A stretch of 64,000 bases of DNA from Chromobotia macracanthus (taxonomy: Eukaryota > Chordata > Actinopteri > Cypriniformes > Botiidae), in the NCBI GenBank assembly GCA_036877525.1, contig JAZGTH010000035.1:3090501-3154500 (forward strand), written 5' to 3'. Both the position numbers and the translations under genes were made by a program. The notes under the pieces were generated by a model, which was not told the origin of the DNA, made no database searches, and saw only the letters and a list, made by a program, of their open reading frames with translations. Below are positions 1-9,193 of the stretch, in pieces. How positions within the stretch are numbered: position 1 is the first letter of the stretch; every line of letters starts with the position of its first letter.

Positions 1-87
1 GAAATACAAGTCAAAGTAAATTTAGAAATCACTACTTTTTTTATTTGTGTTTTCCATACTGTCCCAACTTTTTTTGATTTGGGGTTG
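1..87 (+). mobile_element. Terminal part of a Tc1/mariner element (edge-truncated)
   Basis: The first 87 bases match, in the same orientation, the right end of the Tc1 copies at 13278-14698 and 31700-33019: the 'caagtcaaagtaaattt' stretch, then 'ttttccatactgtccc' and 'gatttggggttg', followed by the TA target at 88-89. The rest of the element lies outside the window. It is inserted in, or abuts, an arm of the long-inverted-repeat element that follows. Confidence 0.85.
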
Positions 88-99
88 TACAATGTGTGC

Positions 100-425
100 C
101 AAATTTATTGCCAAGTCTATTTACAATTGCATTTCCCATGTCTTTTACGTTACAACCTGGACATATTTAAATTGCAATAACAATTAACCGTTTGCGATTT
201 TCATTTCCTCTCCGTCGCATAGTGTCTGAGTGTGCCAAAACTCAAAAGCAATTGCAATTCTCTTTGCATTTGCGTTTACAATGTCTGCACACAAACCTGT
301 CTATCAGTGTCAGGGGTAGGACTGTACTTTGGGGCATGTTTGTGTTGGGAAGTGACGTCACTCACAGCCGACCTCATTTTGGCGGTTTTGCTGTCAGCGT
401 GTAGGATGGAAATGTAATAAACGTC
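100..425 (+). mobile_element. One arm of a long-inverted-repeat DNA element
   Basis: This stretch is closely similar to 56750-57030 and to the reverse complement of 58050-58300. Shared blocks include 'tttgcatttgcgtttac', 'cacacaaacc', 'gtcaggggt(a/g)ggactgtac' and 'catgtttgtgttgggaagtga'. At this end only one arm is present; the arm stops near 420 where DIRS-like sequence begins. No coding potential is apparent. The element class is not recognised. Confidence 0.6.
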
Positions 426-1004
426 TCTGGTTACTAATGTAACCTCGGTTCCCTTTGAGACGGGAATGAGACATTGCTCAGTGGCTGATGTTATGGGAAT
501 ACCCTTTCTCCTAAATCTTTTGAAATCTTATTGAAAAAACGCCAATGAGAAAACTGGCCAGTGCTGTTTAGGACTGCAAATTGCATGCAAATACTGAGGT
601 TACAACATTACCCAGAGACGTTCCCTTTCGAGAGTGGTTCACTCAACATTGCGTCAGTAGCTGATGCAGTAGCTATGGGGAATTGTGTACATTCACGCTG
701 TGAGCGCGAACAGATCAGCTTGGCTATTTTGGAGCTAAATCAAGCCAGTGCCATGTATTGCAATGGCTGCTAGAACTCCACCTAGGATGAGGACCAATCA
801 GCGATAGACTTACAGGTCGAACAAATTACCATATCCAATTAAGTGGCTTGAGCACACCTAGAATAAAGCAGATGCTTCTAACTCATTAAGAACTGGGTAC
901 ATGAAAATAACCCCCGCACTTGTACCGAGTCTGAGCACAGCATCAGCAGCAGGTTTGCGTAACAAACTGTGCTAAAATAAGACTACAGCGAGTGAACAAT
1001 AAGC

Positions 1005-1115
1005 GAAGACCAGCCAGCTGCTTGACAAATGTCCTGAATAGAAGCCCCTTTAGACCACACCCACGAATACACTATAGCCCTAGTAGAATGAGCTTTTATG
1101 TTAAAAGAACAGTCC
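1005..1115 (-). pseudogene. DIRS tyrosine recombinase C-terminal remnant
   Basis: The - strand reads 'KAHSTRAIVYSW', then 'SKGASIQDICQAAGWSS'. It carries the H-x-x-R box of tyrosine recombinases and the downstream helix seen in DIRS recombinases. The corresponding sequence in the + strand element near 30325-30410 is 'VHSTRGVESSKALSRGASLSDVCAAAGW'. The nucleophile tyrosine is not visible here because the frame closes soon after. Confidence 0.7.
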
Positions 1116-1734
1116 CTCCCTTGGCTCATATAAGCCAAAGCGATCGCCTCCACCACCCAGAAGCCTTAGTGTAACACTACAGTCATCCGGCCAAAACTGC
1201 ACACAGTCAGCACTCACAGAGAGCGCTTGTAAATTGCTCGTACATTGGCAGATGCCAGAGCGAGAAACAGAGCAGCTTTAAGTGAGAGCTCCTTAAAAGG
1301 CAATCAGTCCAGCGGTTCAAATGGGGGTTTCACTAACGCCCTTAGCACTATTGTCAAATCTCATGGCATTACAGAGGGCAGGCGGGAGAATGCAGCCATC
1401 TCACGCCCCTTTCAAGTCAGGAAACCAGGGCTGGCTCAGCCAATTAAGGGCAACCGGGATCACAGATGCTCTGTCCTCTGTGATTTTGCATAACACCATA
1501 GGCAAAATCTTTACTGGAGGAAATGCATATTAATGCTTATTCTTGACCAAGACAATGTGAGAACATTTCCCCCCAATGGGGAGTGTGACAGGGAGAAAAA
1601 CAGCAGACAGTGCGTGTTGTCGTCTGTCATGAACAGATCCACTGAGGTGAAGCCTCGGAGCTTTCATGCAGCTGTGAGTCACCGTGACACGCACACTGCC
1701 ACAAACCCACGCTCTCTGTGGAATGCAAGCCTTT

Positions 1735-2480
1735 AACCACAACTGTAGGGACTGCTGAGGAGAAGGCCGAGGTGGCATACAGATGATGCTGTTGCCATTA
1801 GACCCAGGAGTCTCTGAAACTCCCTTAAGGTGACTAAGTGGCCACATGAAGATGGCGAATGACCAAGCTTAAGTGGCTTATGAGCACATCCTGTAAATAG
1901 GCCAGGATCAACCAATCGTCCAGGTAATTTAACACGTGAATACCACTCTTTCTAAAAGGAGAAAGCATGCAAGGGGCCAAAGCCAGCCCTAAGGTTAGGA
2001 CTGTAAACTGAAAAGCCATGCCCTCGAAACCAAACCACAGAAAGCGCCTGTGATGAGGGGTTATCTAAATATGAAAATGTGCATCGGTCAGATCTATCGA
2101 AGCAAACCAGTCTCTGGATATGAGTCAGAATCTGCTTCAGCGTCGTCATTTTAAAAGGACACTTGTGAAGTGCTCGGTTGATGGGTCTAAGATCCAAAAT
2201 AGGATGGACCCCGCCGCCTCTCTTCGGCACTACAAAGTAGAGACAGTAGAAGCTGCCCTCTCTCTCACACAGAGGAACAATTTCTGTTGCTCCTTTCGTG
2301 AGAAGGTTGAGAATCTCTTATCTCAGACTCGGGGTGTCCATAGTTGAAACCGACGATGAGACCACACCGTTGAACCGGGGGGGTCTGCACCGAAACTGAA
2401 GAGAATACCCTTTCTCTATAGTGTTTTGCAGCTACTCTGAAATCCCCATGATTGCCTTCCGAGCCTCTAAGAACTGACAC
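1735..2480 (-). pseudogene. DIRS reverse transcriptase remnant
   Basis: Read on the - strand in shifting frames, this gives RT motifs: 'GGGVHPILDLRPINRAL' near 2225-2170, then 'LNYLDDWLILA' (the YxDD catalytic box) near 1940-1905, then 'EFQRLLGLMATASSV' near 1830-1785. These match the DIRS/Ngaro RT order. Frame changes between the blocks show loss of function. The equivalent boxes in the second element at 28.4-28.9 kb are 'MNYIDDWLVMA' and 'QKLLGLMAAATNV', so the two are related but not recent copies. Confidence 0.8.
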
Positions 2481-3115
2481 AGTGGATGTATCACATGCTC
2501 TGTCTGGGTTGACAGGGTGCCCCTCCCAGACGGGAGTCCCATCTGGCAGGTTGTGCGCGATGGCGGGGTGACGTCCTGCGAGGGGTTGTGCGGGGCTGTT
2601 CCAGGGGCAATGTGGCTGCTCCGGTAAAGCGCCACAAGCGATGTTTCTCCGAATTCACAATAACCGTACTGAAAAATCTTCACAATGCGGGCAGTTGCAC
2701 CCAAAGAGAGCCGCCTCAGTTTGGGCAAGCAGGCAATACAATGCTCTTGGGAATCGGGTCGGTCTATGGGTGAGCAAAAAGTAGCCATGCCAGAACGCAG
2801 CGAGGAATCACTTTATTTGCGAGCACAGGTCACGCCGCAGCAGAAATCTAATAATTGAAATCCAATAGTCGAGTAATCCAAGCGTGAAGGAGAAAGATTC
2901 TGAGATTAAGGTGTATTGCAGCGCATTTTATACTGCTGGCAAATACATTCAGTATTTGCTTGCGATTTGCATTCCTAAATGGCATTGGCCAGTTTTTTCA
3001 CTGGCGTTATTCAATAAGATTTCAGGAGATTTGGGAGAACGGGGATTCCTCACAGTGTCAGCTACTGAGGCATTGTCAAGTAAACCACTCTTGAAAGGGT
3101 ACTGAATATTAGAGC

Positions 3116-3960
3116 CCAGTTGCATGAAAACCTTTAAGTACGGGTATCCATGAGGAAAGGGATTCTTTAAGAGTGTTGCAACGAATGGCTTAGCTGTCAT
3201 TCTTATCTAAGTGTTTATATTAAGAGTTTTGCAATAAATTCTGTCAAAACACAGAAGCGGTTGCTATACTTATGAACTCGTCCACAGTAAACGGAACACC
3301 TTGCTGAGGCGTACAATGCCGTGTGATTTGAGATGGCACGCTGGAAAAGCGGGATTCTCTCAGACAAAGTCATACATACAGCGACACAAAGTGTTTGTAA
3401 ACACATTGTACTGTATGTTTACTCATGTCACAGACACCAAAATGATTACAAATTGGAATGGGAACATATAAATTAGTCACTAGTGATCGCCGACACCGTT
3501 TTCCTCTGTCATCGTTACACAGAAACAGCACATCGTTACACAGAATTTTGCACCCTAAATAGTGCACTTACTGCCACCTATTATTAGCATAAATTATTTA
3601 CACTGTTACAAAGATATAACAAAACGTTGTGCAAATCAGACTGGCTAGGAGGTCAGTTTTCATGGTGGAAAGTGATGGGGCTTGACCCCTAATTATTTAT
3701 ACAGTAAGTAATGTTAAAACACTTCTTACAGCAAATTTGACCTGAATACTAAATAGAGCTATGAATTTGAGAGAGTCTGATTTTAAAAAATGTTTAAAAA
3801 TCCTACAGAAACTTATCTAACGGGTAGTATTTGCAATCTTTTGGAGAAGTATTGGTAATTCTGTGTTTTCAGGTATAATTCAGGTTATTTCATAATGTAT
3901 TTCGTATTTCTTATCTTTACTATTTGATTTGCAATTAATTTTTAAAAAGTAATCTATACG
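3116..3960. other. Unassigned spacer
   Basis: AT-rich sequence with short open frames only. No protein motif, splice-bounded exon, RNA gene or repeat family was recognised on either strand. Confidence 0.4.
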
Positions 3961-3965
3961 ACCAC

Positions 3966-4628
3966 TAGGGGTGTAATACATCAATATGGATCGACATGAC
4001 GTCAGCTACGCATTTTCGCCAAGGCGTGTATTTCCACTACTTTGTAGCTACAAAGTAGTGGCAGCTGCGAAATGACAGACAAATTTGTGTCTGCTGTTGG
4101 ATGCAAATTATGGGCATGAAAATATTTTGTATTTGGGAAAATATATGGGCAGACAAAGAAACCCCATGCAATTTATTAAAGTTGCCAGTGCCAGCTAAAA
4201 TACTCAGAAAGTATGGCAAACTTGTCAGTGCATTTAAAAAGAAAACATGGAATTGAAGAAAGCACTTTGGCTGACAAAATACAGTCACTGTCACCTCATA
4301 TCATGTTCCCATTATTAAAGCTAAAGTGTATTTTTTGTTGTAAATGTCCTAATTGGGATAGTGGATGTGCAGTTTTCAAATGGTTTAATTAAACATTCAC
4401 GTTATGTATTTTTGTTGCATTTGTGAGTTTTTATGACAATAAAAATATAACTGGCTGTGTAAGCTAGGCACATAATATCTAAATATCAAAAAATCAATCA
4501 ATATATCCCTGAATGAATTGAATCGTCATATCACTGGATTTTTTGAGGTATCCGCAAAAATCATTTTGCTGTATGAGTGAATTTATATCATATCGTATCA
4601 TATGCGTATGTCTGATTTACACCCCTAA
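3966..4628 (+). mobile_element. hAT-like deletion derivative with BED-finger relic
   Basis: It is bounded by short inverted ends ('aggggtgtaat' on the left, 'ttacacccctaa' on the right). Inside, the + strand around 4090-4260 reads a broken peptide with W-x-Y-F, then 'ILRKYGKLVSAFKKK', resembling the BED zinc-finger region at the start of hAT transposases. The catalytic part is absent, so this looks like an internally deleted copy. No clear 8-bp target duplication was seen. Confidence 0.55.
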
Positions 4629-4764
4629 TGACTACAGGGTTAATAAATGCCTTCTAAAATACTTTCAAGTGTATTTTGCGACCGATAAAGTCCATTTGAA
4701 TGTAAACGTATCTGTATGAAAGACCAGCTCCGCACAACTTGAAATCTCATTGGTTCTTGCATGT

Positions 4765-5027
4765 CTTATGACTGTGCGGTCTTATGACTGTGCGGTCTTA
4801 TGACTGTGCGGTCTTATGACTGTGCGGTCTTATGACTGTGCGGTCTTATGACTGTGCGGTCTTATGACTGTCTTATGACTGTGCGGTCTTATGACTGTGC
4901 GGTCTTATGACTGTGCGGTCTTATGACTGTGCGGTCTTATGACTGTGCGGTCTTATGACTGTGCGGTCTTATGACTGTGCGGTCTTATGACTGTGCGGTC
5001 TTATGACTGTGCGGTCTTATGACTGCG
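4765..5027 (+). repeat. 16-bp minisatellite (cttatgactgtgcggt)n
   Basis: About 16 head-to-tail copies of 'cttatgactgtgcggt', almost without substitutions. One shortened unit, 'cttatgactgt', occurs near 4861-4871, lacking the last five bases. The array runs directly into a Tc1-like end sequence ('gcgtcttggagacgctgcc'). Confidence 0.97.
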
Positions 5028-5335
5028 TCTTGGAGACGCTGCCACAGTTCTTCTGGATTTAGTCTGTCTCAGTTTTTACTGTTGGTTCATAATATAATCA
5101 CAGACAGACTCGATGATTGTGACATCAGATCTCTCTGTGGAGCACTGGTTGTTGTCAGTCTCCTTGTGCATACAAAAATCTCACTGGATTATTACAATTA
5201 ATGACAAAAAGAACGTTTGGAAATGTAAACTTATAATTCCTACTAACACTACAACAAAAGATATAAATAACTTGCTTAAAACATATTTGGGTGTGAAAAT
5301 ACTAATGTGCCTTAGACTTGCACAGTAGTGTAATA
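5028..5335 (-). mobile_element. Tc1-like 3' end fragment
   Basis: It contains 'cttggagacgctgccacagttcttctgg' and 'tagtctgtctcagtttttactgttgg', also present at 53410-53515 and, inverted, at 30880-30945. Further shared text is 'cctactaacactacaacaaaagata' and 'aacttgcttaaaacatatttgggtgt' (inverted near 53190-53225). This resembles the 3' end of Tc1-family transposases in reverse orientation. It is too degraded to translate. Confidence 0.5.
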
Positions 5336-5699
5336 TATATATATATATATGGCAGGTGGCAAGGAACCAACACACCAATTATGTATAGATGGAAGAAACT
5401 TTGGGAGAATCAAGGCTAAACTGGACGGGCCAGTTCTTCTCTGGCATGTTAAAGCTTCAATTTTGTGACAATTTTGTAATTTCTTTTGTGACAAATTTCG
5501 GGCACTAAAGAATGTGACAAGCAGAGATGGTGACAGACGCATAATATTACTAAATGCAGCTTCAACATAACACTTCTGTGTCTAGGCAGGGAACAAAAAT
5601 GGAGAATCTAACTGAGCGGGGGGTAGGTAAATAGGTAATGGGAATTTTAGTAAAGAAGTCACATTCCCACTATTTTTGGGTATTCCAGGTTATGGCTGA

Positions 5700-8150
5700 A
5701 ATTTTCATAACCTTACACTAGGATGATAACCTGGCTGAACCAGAAAGTGTCAAGTCAGGGCAAACTGGAATTGGGTTGTTCTGTCTCAGGGGTTGTCTCA
5801 TCCTTTTTGTATTAAACCACCAGGGAATTGCAATAATCAAGCGTTGATGTCATAAATGCATGAATTAAATTTTCGGTGTTTGACACTGAGAATGTCAAAT
5901 GAGATGTTGTAATTCTGGCGTATTTTTAGGATGAAAGAATGCAGTTTTACAAATATTGGAAATATGGCTTTCATAGCACAAACTGCTATCAAATAGGATG
6001 TCCAGATCATCAAGAGTAAGACAGTATTCTAAGTTGTTCTGTGTGGAAGATTTTGGGCCAATAATTAACTTTTGTTTTGTCTGAATTTAGTAGTAGAACG
6101 TTGCTGGTCATCCAGCTTTTAATATAGACTATGCATTCTGTTAGTTGAAAGTAGAATTTATGCATCTTGTTGGGCCTCAAAGAAATACACAGCTCAGTAA
6201 TGTCAGCATAGCAGTGAAAACTAACCCTATGTCTCATAATTATATCTCCCAGAGGTAGTATATACAGGGTGAAAAGCAGAGACCCAAGCACTAAGCCCTG
6301 CGGCACTCTGTCCTGTACTTGTGATATGTGTCAATATGACACCTTTTCATTCACACCAACAAACTGGAATAAATATACTATTTTCAAGTCTATTTAAGAG
6401 AATAGGCTTGAATAGTTCAGTAGTGTCAAAAGCTGCTCTAAGGCCTAGTAGCACTATAAGAGAGATGCAACCACAATCAGACGATGGGAGCAAATTATTT
6501 GATGAGACTGAGTAATTGATGAGAGCAGTTTCTGTACTATGATATGGTCTAAATCCTGATAGGAAATCCTCACAGATAATGTTTCTTTGTAGGAAAATAA
6601 ATTTGTGAGGACACCACCTTTTCAAGTATTTTTGAAGGTAAATTTGAGATGGGCCTGTAATTTATTAGTTCTCTGGGATCAAGTTGTGTTGTTTTTTTTA
6701 ATAAGAGGTCTGATAACAGCCAGCTTGTAACCCTATCCCAACATCAAGGATAAGTTTATACTTGTAGAGGATTACTAATTTCAGGTAGCATCTCTTTCAG
6801 CATCCTGGTAGGTATAAGATCTAACTACATTCTTAATTTAGATGATTTCATTATTTTTGACAGTTAATCCTTCCCTATAGTAGTGAATGTCTGGAGTTGC
6901 TCCTGGGGCAAAGTGCGATACGCTGTCTGATGTGATTGTGTTGCAGGCAATTGCATGGTAATTATTACTTCTCTGACAGTAGCTGTTTTGTTATTAAAGG
7001 CATTCATAAAATAATCACTGCTATGATATTAACAACTGTCTGAAGCAGACATATAACCAAAAACACTTTATAAAGCACTTTTCTTTAGTATACATAGGCG
7101 AATGTACTTCTCATGCTAATTAAGTTGTTATTTTAAAAAAATTACTTTTTAAGCAGTACTCTTGTCTGTTGTGTTTTGAAATATTTGAATGACTTCCTTA
7201 TGCAGACCCAGCTCCAGCTGTAAGATGGAGATGTATAGTAGGCCAAGAGATATTCTTGGTAAATGATTACAGAACGAAGACAACATAAATGGTAAAATGG
7301 TTCAGTCTGCAGGATTACACACAAGACAAAAGACTGAATAGATACTCTAACACTTACATGCTTAATGTTGACTTTTCTGGGCTGCTTTCTTTGGGGTGTG
7401 AGTATGGTCGTTATACCACTGCTTTCCTTTATCTTTTTTAAATGTAGAGGAGCAACTGTGTCTAAGGTGTTAGAGGAGAAGTTAACATTTTCTGTTGCAG
7501 TGTCAAGGTTTTCAAAGTTATCTTTTATGCTAAGGAATTGTGACAGTTCAGAAATTATTGTTCTTCTGTATCTGTAGCAAGGAGCTGGTTTTTCTGATAT
7601 AAAGTCAGCAAATTCTTTGTTAAGTCTGTGTGGTGCCCTGGTGACCTATATACAGTAGCTCGATTTCTTATTTATGCTAGTTAAAATGATAAGTATCATA
7701 ATTTAAAAAGGATTGTATCTGAAATAAGACCTTTGGGTTTCTTTTAAAAATTTCTATAAATTTCTATAAAGTGCAGCAACTCCTCCCCCTTTGCCTTTTG
7801 GATGAGACTCTTATAACTGACCTTTATGCTGTTATATATACTTGTAGTAATAATTTTGGGGGATAGACTTATCATAGATCTGTGATCATATCATTAACAA
7901 AAATTCTTTTGTAGTGCTCTAATATTAAACAGGCTTAACCTTATTGTTTTTATGTAATGTATCCTTTTTTTAACACTGATTAAATTGCCATTCATTTGTT
8001 TTGTATGTACCAGTCCAGGGGACAGACACAGATCTATTATGATATTTAGGTGATTCTATGTGTTGTAAATTATGTCTTCTGTAATGTGTGATGGCTAGGA
8101 AATGGTTGGTTAAATCAGTCTGTCTGCTTCCCTTGCACTGTCAAGCACCC
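5700..8150 (-). mobile_element. L2/CR1-like LINE fragment, reverse orientation
   Basis: Reverse-transcriptase fragments on the - strand (6010-6625) place this as a non-LTR retrotransposon. Flanking text to about 8150 has the look of the upstream part of the same element, with no competing open frames. The right limit is an estimate. Multiple stops and frame changes make it inactive. It lies just upstream of the cytokine receptor gene. Confidence 0.6.
6010..6625 (-). pseudogene. LINE reverse transcriptase remnant
   Basis: The upstream piece reads 'EDFLSGFRPYHSTETALI' and an 'AAFDT' box. The downstream piece reads 'PQGLVLGSLLFTLYILPLG' and 'FHCYADITELCISL'. These are the fingers/palm boxes of L2-like LINE RTs in correct order. 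The catalytic Y-A-D-D is Y-A-D-I, so the second catalytic aspartate is lost. A frame change separates the two pieces. Confidence 0.85.
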
Positions 8151-8449
8151 CACCATCTAATCTCAGCTAAACATCACATTTTTAACTACAACATGTCAAT
8201 GCATGTCATTTTTGTCAATAAAATATTGATTTGTAAAATATGACACCGGAGGTCTAACACATTGAAGTAAAAAAAATGGTGACCCTTATGCTCTTACTTC
8301 AAAAATAAGGTGAATACAGAAACCCTTAGTGTGGACCACAGTTTACCTTGCATCTTTTTTACACAGTTTACATCTTTACTCTTTGTAGATTATGGAAAAT
8401 GTTTTTTTTTTCTAAAAATGGGTATGTGAGATGGCTTATTCAGGGAAGT

Positions 8450-8885
8450 ACTAAAGATAAAACTAAAAGTCCCTAAAGGATATGTCTTCCCCAAAGTAAA
8501 CATTTCCTGATCATTTACTCACCCCCATGTCTTCCAAGAAGTTTATGTCTGTGACCTTTCCAATGTGACTGCGTAATGTTTGAGTTTGGGGATGCACATC
8601 ACATTGCCAGTGAACAGTTGTAGTTACAAGAATATAAATATTTATTTTTTTCAAAAATCGTTTTGCTAGACAAGACCATTGGCTAGGGCAGAGAGGAGCA
8701 ATTTGAAGCTGCATTGAAAACAATAAATCCTGTTGAATTGCATTAGATGGAGAAAAATCCTGTTGTTTTCCTCAAGAACCTTAATTTCTGTTTGACTGAA
8801 GAAAAACATCTTGGACGACATAGGGGTGAGTGAGTAAATTATCAGAAAATGTTCATTTAGGGGTGGATATGTACTTTAATATGAT
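8450..8885. mobile_element. Palindromic MITE
   Basis: The left part has 'catttactcacccccatgtcttccaag' (about 8513-8540) and the right part its inverted partner 'cttggacgacataggggtgagtgagtaaat' (about 8810-8838). The flanks 'aaaggatatgtcttcccc' and 'ggggtggatatgtacttt' also pair. There is no coding capacity. The right end lies only about 150 bp from the receptor start codon, so promoter or 5' UTR sequence may overlap or adjoin it. Confidence 0.65.
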
Positions 8886-9035
8886 CTCTCATTCATTATT
8901 TTACAGAGTCAGCATACAAATGATCCAGATATATTATAAATAATTATTGCAATAAAGAGACAAATATTGTGATTTGTTTCCCCCACCATTACAGATATTT
9001 ACTTGTACACCCACTGTGGTCAGTCTATATAGAAA

Positions 9036-9193
9036 ATGTTGTGTTTGTGTGTGCTTTTCACAGTGTTCGGGGGTTTGATCAGTCCTCAGAATGTAACTCT
9101 TGTGACACTCAACACTCAGTACATTCTGCAATGGGACTGGGATCATGAGGCTGTTGTAAACAGGACTGTAACCTTCACTGCACAGTATTTAGC
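9036..9193 (+). CDS. crfb5: crfb5 coding exon 1: signal peptide and start of D1
   Basis: ATG at 9036 ('gaaaatgttg') opens a hydrophobic leader, residues 1-16, running without a break into 'PQNVTLVTLNTQYILQWDWD'. Donor 'agc|gtaagta' leaves phase 2. The 'cttttcacag' at 9054-9063 looks like a splice acceptor but is in frame with the leader, so no upstream coding exon is needed. 'NVT' and 'NRT' are potential N-glycosylation sites. 52 complete codons. Confidence 0.75.

Larger units (their letters stand above)
425..3115 (-). mobile_element. DIRS-type tyrosine-recombinase retrotransposon, degraded, with inverted ends
   Basis: Reverse-transcriptase and recombinase fragments read on the - strand between inverted end repeats (about 480-690 and 2935-3110). 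The inner halves pair well: 'ccctttcgagagtggttcactcaacattgc' on the left matches the reverse complement of 'gcattgtcaagtaaaccactcttgaaaggg' on the right. The arrangement RT, then recombinase, with inverted ends and no LTRs or transposase is that of DIRS elements. Many stops and frameshifts show it is dead. The boundary near 425 ('ggttactaatgtaacctcggttccctt') resembles ends of fish DIRS copies, from memory. Confidence 0.75.

Noticed and set aside
7365..7400. 'MLTFLGCFLWG' followed by 'gtgagt', considered as a leader exon for the cytokine receptor
   Set aside because: It lies inside LINE-like sequence, and using the strong donor gives the wrong phase for the next exon. The in-frame ATG at 9036 explains the leader better.
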